Positions 6,889 to 10,457 of a stretch of DNA of 10,457 nucleotides are shown here, in pieces. Origin of the DNA: RGIG5612 sp045600845 (GTDB lineage Bacteria; Bacillota; Clostridia; Lachnospirales; Lachnospiraceae); assembly GCA_045600845.1 (NCBI GenBank), contig JAZRYR010000004.1:1-10457 (forward strand), read 5' to 3'. The notes beneath the pieces are model-generated. The model made no database searches. It was not told the origin of the DNA and saw only the letters and a list, made by a program, of their open reading frames with translations. Position numbers and translations under genes: made by a program. Each line of letters opens with the position of its first letter. Within the stretch, counting starts at the first letter, position 1.

Positions 6889-7836
6889 ATGAATATTTAT
6901 ATTTTAGACCAAAATACTTTAACCATCGGGGATCTGGATTTTTCGCCAATTGAAAAGCTGGGAAAGGTTTTTTATCTGGACGCCATGTCGGAAGAAATGT
7001 TGCTGGAAAAGTGTAAAGACGTCGATGTTCTTCTGATCAATAAGCAGGACATATCTCGGAAAATGATGGAACAGCTTCCAAACCTGAAATATATTGGAGT
7101 TTTTGCAACAGGCTATAACAATATCGATATTCAGGCAGCCAGAGAGCTGGGCATTGATGTGGTGAATGTTCCTGGATACAGTACGGATGCTGTGGCACAG
7201 CTGGCTTTTTCTTTTATCTTTGCCTATACAACGTCCTTGCAGGCTTATGACCAGGCGGTTCACGAAGGAAAATGGGTATATTCTCCGACCTTTGCCTTTT
7301 TCCCGTATCATCTTTCTGAGCTTACCGGAAAAGTATTAGGTATTGTTGGATTTGGGGATATTGCAAAGAAAGTGGCGAAAATCGGCGATGCTATCGGAAT
7401 GCAGATAAAAATATATTCCAGAAGGAAGTACGAAGACTGTCCATATGAGCAGGTCGAAAAAGAGGAGTTATTCCGCACTTCTGACTTTCTGACCCTGCAT
7501 TGTCCGTTGAATGAAGGAACGGCGAATCTAGTAAATGAAGAAACCTTAAAGCTGATGAAGAAAACAGCCTTTCTGGTAAATACTTCCCGTGGTGGAGTGG
7601 TAGATTCGAAAGCTCTGGCAGCCGCCTTGAATGAGGAACGAATTGCAGGAGCCGGAATTGACGTTCTGGTAAATGAACCGATGGAGAAGGACGAACCTTT
7701 ATATACAGCAAAGAACTGTATGATTACGCCCCATATTGGGTGGGCCTGCAGCGAAACCAGGGCTCGCTTGGTTCTTCTGGTAGCAGATAATCTATCTTCC
7801 TGGATGAATGGAAGTCCAAAGAATGTTGTGAATTGA
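6889..7836 (+). CDS. D-isomer-specific 2-hydroxyacid dehydrogenase
   Basis: A 315-residue cytoplasmic NAD(P)-dependent oxidoreductase that interconverts 2-keto acids and D-2-hydroxy acids (glycerate/hydroxypyruvate reductase-like). The substrate-loop signature is ATGYNNID (73-80). The nucleotide-binding motif is LGIVGFGDIAKKVAKIG, with G154, G156 and A159. The catalytic set is R234 in NTSRGGVVD, E263 in VNEPM and H282 in TPHIGWA. Strand 2 ends in SRRK (177-180) rather than an aspartate, which in this family points to NADPH over NADH; that preference is an inference. It starts one base after the flavoprotein stop, and its ribosome binding site GGAGA lies inside that gene's last codons, so the pair is translationally coupled. 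The true substrate cannot be read from sequence. Confidence 0.93.
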   Translation: MNIYILDQNTLTIGDLDFSPIEKLGKVFYLDAMSEEMLLEKCKDVDVLLINKQDISRKMMEQLPNLKYIGVFATGYNNIDIQAARELGIDVVNVPGYSTDAVAQLAFSFIFAYTTSLQAYDQAVHEGKWVYSPTFAFFPYHLSELTGKVLGIVGFGDIAKKVAKIGDAIGMQIKIYSRRKYEDCPYEQVEKEELFRTSDFLTLHCPLNEGTANLVNEETLKLMKKTAFLVNTSRGGVVDSKALAAALNEERIAGAGIDVLVNEPMEKDEPLYTAKNCMITPHIGWACSETRARLVLLVADNLSSWMNGSPKNVVN

Positions 7837-7838
7837 TA

Positions 7839-9233
7839 ATGAAAAAAAGTATTCAAAAAGCAATCGGCTTTTTCTTAATTGTAACGATAATGATGTCTTT
7901 TGCCCTTGCAGCAGGAGCAAAAAAGACAAAGGCAGAGGAAATTATAGAACTCCATACCTATGAGGAATTGCTGCAGATGGCAGAGAATCCGGGCGGAAGC
8001 TATCGGTTGTCTCAGGATATTGATGCTGCGGGAAAAGAATGGATTCCCGTTGATTTTTCCGGAACCTTTGATGGAAATAATCATGCCATTCTGAACCTGA
8101 AGGTGACCCGGTGTGGAAAGACTACGCGAACCACATATGATGGAAACATGAAGGAATATGATACTTCCTTTGCCGGGCTGTTTGGATGTCTGGAGAATGC
8201 AGATGTGTCGAACCTGAAATTGTTGGGGGTGAATATTGACATCCAAACCGGAAATCCATGCTTTGCAGGAGCAATTGCAGGATATATGGATAATAGCTCT
8301 ATAACAAGCTGTATCGTTGAGGGACAGGTATCGATCACGACTACGGGCAAGAGTTTTGGTACCGGAGGCATAGTAGGTTTTGGAAATGGGCATATTTCCT
8401 ATTCCAAGGTGGATGTGACTTTAATCTGTGTGGATCAGGATGTGGAAGATAAAGACGAGCAGTTTATGGGGGGAGCTTATTCCAATGGTTACATTGACCT
8501 GACAGATAATGAAATTATTATCCGTGGGTACGATTCGGATCATGGTTACGTTCATGATGGTGGTTTGGTAGGAATGTATATCCAGTATCCGGAGGGAACG
8601 GAACATTATGGAGAGATTCTCGGAAACACGGTAGAAGGCTTTATTACTTTCTATGAGGACAATGACGATCGCAGAGCTTATTGCGAGGCATATATCGGGG
8701 AGATTTTAGGCTGGGGATTTGAATATGATGAAGAATTTAATCCGGAGAATTTCACCAGAGATGAAATCTGGTTTGAAGATCTTTTAAACGAAGCGGGATA
8801 TTATGAAGAAGACACGGATATAAATCCGGCGGATTTAGTTTTAAAACCGCATACATGTCAAAATCCACAGTACGACAAAAAAGTTGTGGAAAGTACAGAA
8901 ACTTCCAATGGGTATACTTTATATACCTGCAAAAACTGTGGTTATTCATACAAAGCGGGTTATACCGTCCTTAAGGGAACACCAGAGCCAGAACCGGAAA
9001 CGGAAGAATCTCTTCCTGAATCAGAACCGGAAACGGAAGCACCAAAAAAACATGGCTCCAGAGGACTGCTTATTCTTATCATAGTTTTGATTCTTGTAGT
9101 TCTTCTGGTGGTGGTATTCCTTCTTCTCAGGGCTGCAAAGAGGCGGAAGGCAGAAGCCACACGGAAAGCTAAAGCAGCAAAAATGAGCAGAATTCAGCAA
9201 CAGAAGAGAAATAATGGAAATCGACAAAAATAG
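7839..9233 (+). CDS. Membrane-anchored surface protein with GLUG-like repeats
   Basis: A 464-residue secreted protein anchored by its C-terminus. It has a signal peptide (MKKSIQKAIG then a hydrophobic FFLIVTIMMSFALAAGA). A beta-helix-like region at about 55-270 begins YRLSQDIDAAG and FSGTFDGNNHAI and carries repeated GLUG-type segments: FAGLFGCLEN, FAGAIAGYMD, TGGIVGFGNG and DGGLVGMY. An acidic segment follows at 271-335, then a module with H338-x-C340 and C364-x2-C367-G. After a PEPEPETEE/SEPETE linker come one membrane helix (about 409-430) and a basic cytoplasmic tail. There is no LPxTG motif. ATG 7839 is preferred; an in-frame TTG lies two codons upstream. It sits 2 nt after the dehydrogenase stop without a clear ribosome binding site, so it is probably coupled. 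Its ligand or role is unknown; adhesion or envelope function is only a guess. Confidence 0.85.
   Translation: MKKSIQKAIGFFLIVTIMMSFALAAGAKKTKAEEIIELHTYEELLQMAENPGGSYRLSQDIDAAGKEWIPVDFSGTFDGNNHAILNLKVTRCGKTTRTTYDGNMKEYDTSFAGLFGCLENADVSNLKLLGVNIDIQTGNPCFAGAIAGYMDNSSITSCIVEGQVSITTTGKSFGTGGIVGFGNGHISYSKVDVTLICVDQDVEDKDEQFMGGAYSNGYIDLTDNEIIIRGYDSDHGYVHDGGLVGMYIQYPEGTEHYGEILGNTVEGFITFYEDNDDRRAYCEAYIGEILGWGFEYDEEFNPENFTRDEIWFEDLLNEAGYYEEDTDINPADLVLKPHTCQNPQYDKKVVESTETSNGYTLYTCKNCGYSYKAGYTVLKGTPEPEPETEESLPESEPETEAPKKHGSRGLLILIIVLILVVLLVVVFLLLRAAKRRKAEATRKAKAAKMSRIQQQKRNNGNRQK
8989..9039 (+). repeat. Two 18-bp direct repeats encoding the acidic linker
   Basis: CAGAACCGGAAACGGAAG occurs exactly at 8989-9006 and again at 9022-9039, 33 bp apart and in the same reading frame. 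It encodes the repeated PEPETE/SEPETE spacer of the surface protein. In-frame identical repeats like this can expand or contract by slippage and so change linker length. Confidence 0.9.
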
Positions 9234-9290
9234 TAGAATTATTTAAATTTATAATCATTTTATGCAGATGAAAAATCCATATGTTTTGTA

Positions 9291-9319
9291 TTGATATTTA
9301 TACAACAATATGCTATTTT
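9291..9319 (+). promoter_or_regulatory. Candidate promoter for the folT transcript
   Basis: TTGATA (9291-9296) and TATTTT (9314-9319) are spaced by 17 bp, and a very AT-rich tract lies upstream (9234-9290) that could act as an UP-like element. Predicted initiation near 9326 is about 10 nt before the first riboswitch helix, as expected for a leader riboswitch. No terminator is visible for the preceding surface-protein gene, so read-through is possible. Confidence 0.5.
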
Positions 9320-9335
9320 ATGTTGAGTATTAAAT

Positions 9336-9454
9336 ACAGAGTAGGTTTTTGAGCGTCAAGTGCCAACCGGAACGGGGAGATGTCCGGTGGACGAAGAATA
9401 TGAGGATCACCAAAACGTATCATCATTTGCGGCTCATTAATCGCATCCCGCTGT
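9336..9454 (+). ncRNA. Tetrahydrofolate (THF) riboswitch aptamer
   Basis: The conserved THF-riboswitch sequences appear in order: AGAGTAG (9338-9344), GCGTCAAGTGCC (9353-9364), a G-rich loop GGGGAGATG (9374-9382), GGACGAAG (9389-9396) and GCATCCCGCTGT (9443-9454). P1 pairs ACAG (9336-9339) with CTGT (9451-9454). P2 includes TGAGC with GCTCA (about 9350-9354 and 9432-9436). P3 pairs CC/CCGG (9363-9370) with CCGG/GG (9384-9390). The loop G's can pair with ATCCC (9445-9449) as the family's pseudoknot. The variable arm spans about 9397-9428. This class binds reduced folates and turns down folate uptake or synthesis genes. The call rests on visual motif matching, and the following gene, a folate transporter, fits it strongly. 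Confidence 0.88.
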
Positions 9455-9471
9455 CCGTAGATTGGACGAAG

Positions 9472-9511
9472 CTCCTTTTTATTGCCGGCGGGCAAAGAAA
9501 GGAGTTTTTTT
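9472..9511 (+). promoter_or_regulatory. Riboswitch expression platform: RBS-hiding, terminator-like hairpin
   Basis: CTCCTTT (9472-9478) pairs exactly with AAAGGAG (9498-9504), and TTGCC (9482-9486) with GGCAA (9491-9495) caps the hairpin around a GGCG loop. The strand AAAGGAG is also the folT ribosome binding site, 7 nt before the ATG. Seven T's (9505-9511) follow directly. The hairpin could therefore block translation, terminate transcription, or both, when folate is bound. The riboswitch loop GGGGAG (9374-9379) can pair with CTCCTT (9472-9477), giving a possible anti-sequestor in the unbound state; this alternative is inferred. Confidence 0.75.
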
Positions 9512-10075
9512 ATGAAAAAAATGACAGTCCTTAGTCTTTGCCTTTGTGCTGCATGTATTGCACTTCATATTATTCTTGAAGTATTTTGCGCAATTCGAAT
9601 TGGCAACGACCTGAAAATTTCATTTGCAACTTTACCATTTGTCGTAGTTGCTCTTCTGTGTGGTCCGGTAGAAGGCCTTGTAACGGGACTTCTTGGAACC
9701 TTCTTAAGCCAGTTGATTACTTATGGCGTAACCATCACCACACCATTCTGGATTATTCCTGGCGCGCTTCAGGGCTTAACCGCAGGTTTGATCTTTATCG
9801 CATTCAAGAGAAAACCAAAACTGGTACCGATTGGTGTTACCGTTTTTGCTTCCGGTTTAGTACTTGTTATTTTCAACTGGATTGCAAGCTACTTTGACGG
9901 TGTTGTATTCTTCAAGTACTGGACAATGGAAGTCCTGATCGGATTGATTCCTATCCGTTTACTTGTATGGGTTGGTCTTGCCGTTGTTTATACTGTGGTT
10001 TGCTTACCAATCACAAAGGCTTTGTTGAAATCTTGCCCAGGTGGATTCCGTCAGAGAAAGAAAGCAGAAGCTTAA
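9512..10075 (+). CDS. folT: Folate ECF transporter substrate-binding subunit FolT
   Basis: A 187-residue, very hydrophobic integral membrane protein with about six membrane segments (roughly residues 5-25, 36-50, 52-72, 79-98, 105-128, 145-172) and a basic C-terminus (FRQRKKAEA). Size, topology and segments such as ISFATLPFVVVALLCGPVEG and PGALQGLTAGLIF match ECF S components of the folate type. The S subunit binds folate and pairs with the shared EcfA-EcfA'-EcfT energising module, which is not in this window. The THF riboswitch in front supports folate as the ligand more strongly than the protein alone. The ATG at 9512 follows AAAGGAG by 7 nt; an upstream in-frame TTG at 9482 lies inside the regulatory hairpin and is rejected. 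The gene is probably transcribed alone. Confidence 0.9.
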   Translation: MKKMTVLSLCLCAACIALHIILEVFCAIRIGNDLKISFATLPFVVVALLCGPVEGLVTGLLGTFLSQLITYGVTITTPFWIIPGALQGLTAGLIFIAFKRKPKLVPIGVTVFASGLVLVIFNWIASYFDGVVFFKYWTMEVLIGLIPIRLLVWVGLAVVYTVVCLPITKALLKSCPGGFRQRKKAEA

Positions 10076-10117
10076 TGAAAAGGGAAGCCTTATCGACTTA
10101 AAAGTAAAAATGAATAT

Positions 10118-10150
10118 AAAAAAGCAGCTGTCTTCTAAGGGGACAGCCGC
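10118..10150 (-). terminator. Leftward intrinsic terminator
   Basis: The arms 10124-10132 and 10142-10150 form a 9-bp hairpin. On the + strand one position is an A-C mismatch, but in the leftward transcript it becomes a U-G pair. Six A's (10118-10123) become a U6 tract after the hairpin only in that direction, and nothing U-rich follows it on the + strand. Both facts point to termination of transcription coming from the right. Confidence 0.75.
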
Positions 10151-10173
10151 ATAAGGAAGTAATTTAACGGAAA

Positions 10174-10219
10174 AACCCGCCAAAGAAGAAATGCTTCTCT
10201 TTGGCGGGTTATTTCTTTC
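10174..10219. terminator. Bidirectional intrinsic terminator
   Basis: A perfect 12-bp stem, AACCCGCCAAAG (10174-10185) with CTTTGGCGGGTT (10199-10210), has a 13-nt loop. To the right it is followed by TTATTTCTTT, serving folT; to the left the A-run at 10171-10175 gives U5, serving a gene from the right. Its position between a rightward and a leftward reading frame fits a shared convergent terminator. Confidence 0.85.
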
Positions 10220-10251
10220 ATTTCGACAAACTGGGATTTATTGAGATGGTA

Positions 10252-10457
10252 TCAACTCGAAAAATCAGAAATTAGCAAAATTCTATCCCTCCAAACAGGA
10301 ATTAGTGATAAAATTTCCTCCAAATAAATATTATTTTTAAAAATTGACAAGATTTTTTCGTTTTGGCATGAATCGTCGACGGATTTCTCCTTATTTTTCA
10401 TGTAAACATCATGGATTGCAATGAAATAAGACGGTTTTTGATCAAAATCCTGCGAAA
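10252..10457 (-). CDS. Unrecognised leftward reading frame, 3' end only
   Basis: On the minus strand one frame stays open from the window edge for 67 codons to a TGA at 10254-10252; the other two minus frames are closed early. The visible part reads SQDFDQKPSYFIAIHDVY, then a charged stretch MKNKEKSVDDSCQNE, and ends VWRDRILLISDFSS. The stop is 42 nt from a hairpin that can terminate leftward transcription, and a second leftward terminator follows, which is the best evidence that a real gene ends here. I do not recognise the family. The region is more AT-rich than its neighbours, and an imperfect tandem repeat lies within it. An internal ATG at 10401 preceded by no clear ribosome binding site could start a 49-residue protein instead, but the upstream frame remains open, favouring a longer gene beginning outside the window. 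Confidence 0.5.
   Translation of the reverse strand, partial: SQDFDQKPSYFIAIHDVYMKNKEKSVDDSCQNEKILSIFKNNIYLEEILSLIPVWRDRILLISDFSS
10267..10325. repeat. Imperfect tandem duplication, two units of 29-30 bp
   Basis: Units 10267-10296 and 10297-10325 are directly adjacent and share AGRAATTAG at one end and TCCCTCCAAA/TTCCTCCAAA at the other, with a less conserved AT-rich middle. On the minus strand they fall inside the open frame, corresponding to YLEEILSLIP and VWRDRILLIS. A one-base length difference means the second copy is read in a shifted register. Confidence 0.5.

Noticed and set aside
7308..7856. A 182-codon minus-strand open frame opposite the 2-hydroxyacid dehydrogenase gene
   Set aside because: The + strand frame has a complete set of dehydrogenase motifs; the antisense product is low in recognisable structure and has no convincing ribosome binding site. 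It is a shadow frame.
7875..8393. A 172-codon minus-strand open frame opposite the surface-protein gene
   Set aside because: The + strand product has a signal peptide, repeats and membrane anchor in order; the antisense frame shows no domain and is best explained by codon bias.
9234..9262. AT-rich inverted repeat ATTAT...ATAAT after the surface-protein gene as a terminator
   Set aside because: The arms contain no G or C and no clean U-tract follows; it is more likely part of the AT-rich promoter region of folT.
10344..10372. TTGACA at 10344 as a rightward promoter
   Set aside because: At 17-18 bp spacing the -10 candidates match the consensus at only three of six positions, and no rightward gene follows within the window.

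Overview
The window looks like chromosomal DNA of a low-to-mid GC Firmicute, most likely a Clostridia/Lachnospiraceae-type gut anaerobe. This is an inference from four things: the rpsP-khpA-rimM-trmD order, strong AGGAGG-type ribosome binding sites, a tetrahydrofolate (THF) riboswitch in front of a folT-type ECF transporter gene, and a COG2509-type flavoprotein. No phage, IS, CRISPR array, tRNA or rRNA is visible. All genes that can be read in full are on the + strand. One partial reading frame points left at the right edge.

Region 1 (about 1-5494) is a tightly packed run of eight genes with gaps of at most about 26 nt, some of them overlapping or coupled. It begins with a ribosome/tRNA-maturation block: rpsP (bS16), khpA (KH-domain RNA chaperone), rimM (30S maturation) and trmD (tRNA m1G37 methyltransferase). 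A metabolic block follows: pepT (tripeptidase), a MutT-like Nudix hydrolase, a low-specificity L-threonine aldolase, and a divergent thymidylate-synthase-family protein that keeps the catalytic residues but not the classical N-terminal half. An intrinsic terminator closes the run. rplS, which usually follows trmD, is absent from this position.

Region 2 (about 5419-9233) holds a COG2509-type FAD oxidoreductase with a four-cysteine cluster, a D-2-hydroxyacid dehydrogenase, and a membrane-anchored surface protein with a signal peptide, GLUG-like repeats, a Cys/His module and a C-terminal membrane anchor. A plausible sigma-A promoter lies at the very end of the thymidylate-synthase-like gene, just before the terminator hairpin.

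Region 3 (about 9234-10075) is a separate unit: an AT-rich promoter, a THF (folate) riboswitch, a hairpin that both hides the ribosome binding site and resembles a terminator, and the folate ECF transporter substrate-binding subunit folT. A folate transporter under folate control about 4 kb from a thymidylate-synthase-family gene suggests a shared one-carbon theme, but this is only inference.

Region 4 (10076-10457) is a convergent intergenic region. Two hairpins terminate leftward transcription, and one of them is bidirectional. Beyond them lies the 3' end of an unrecognised, AT-rich leftward reading frame that runs off the window and contains an imperfect 30-bp tandem duplication.
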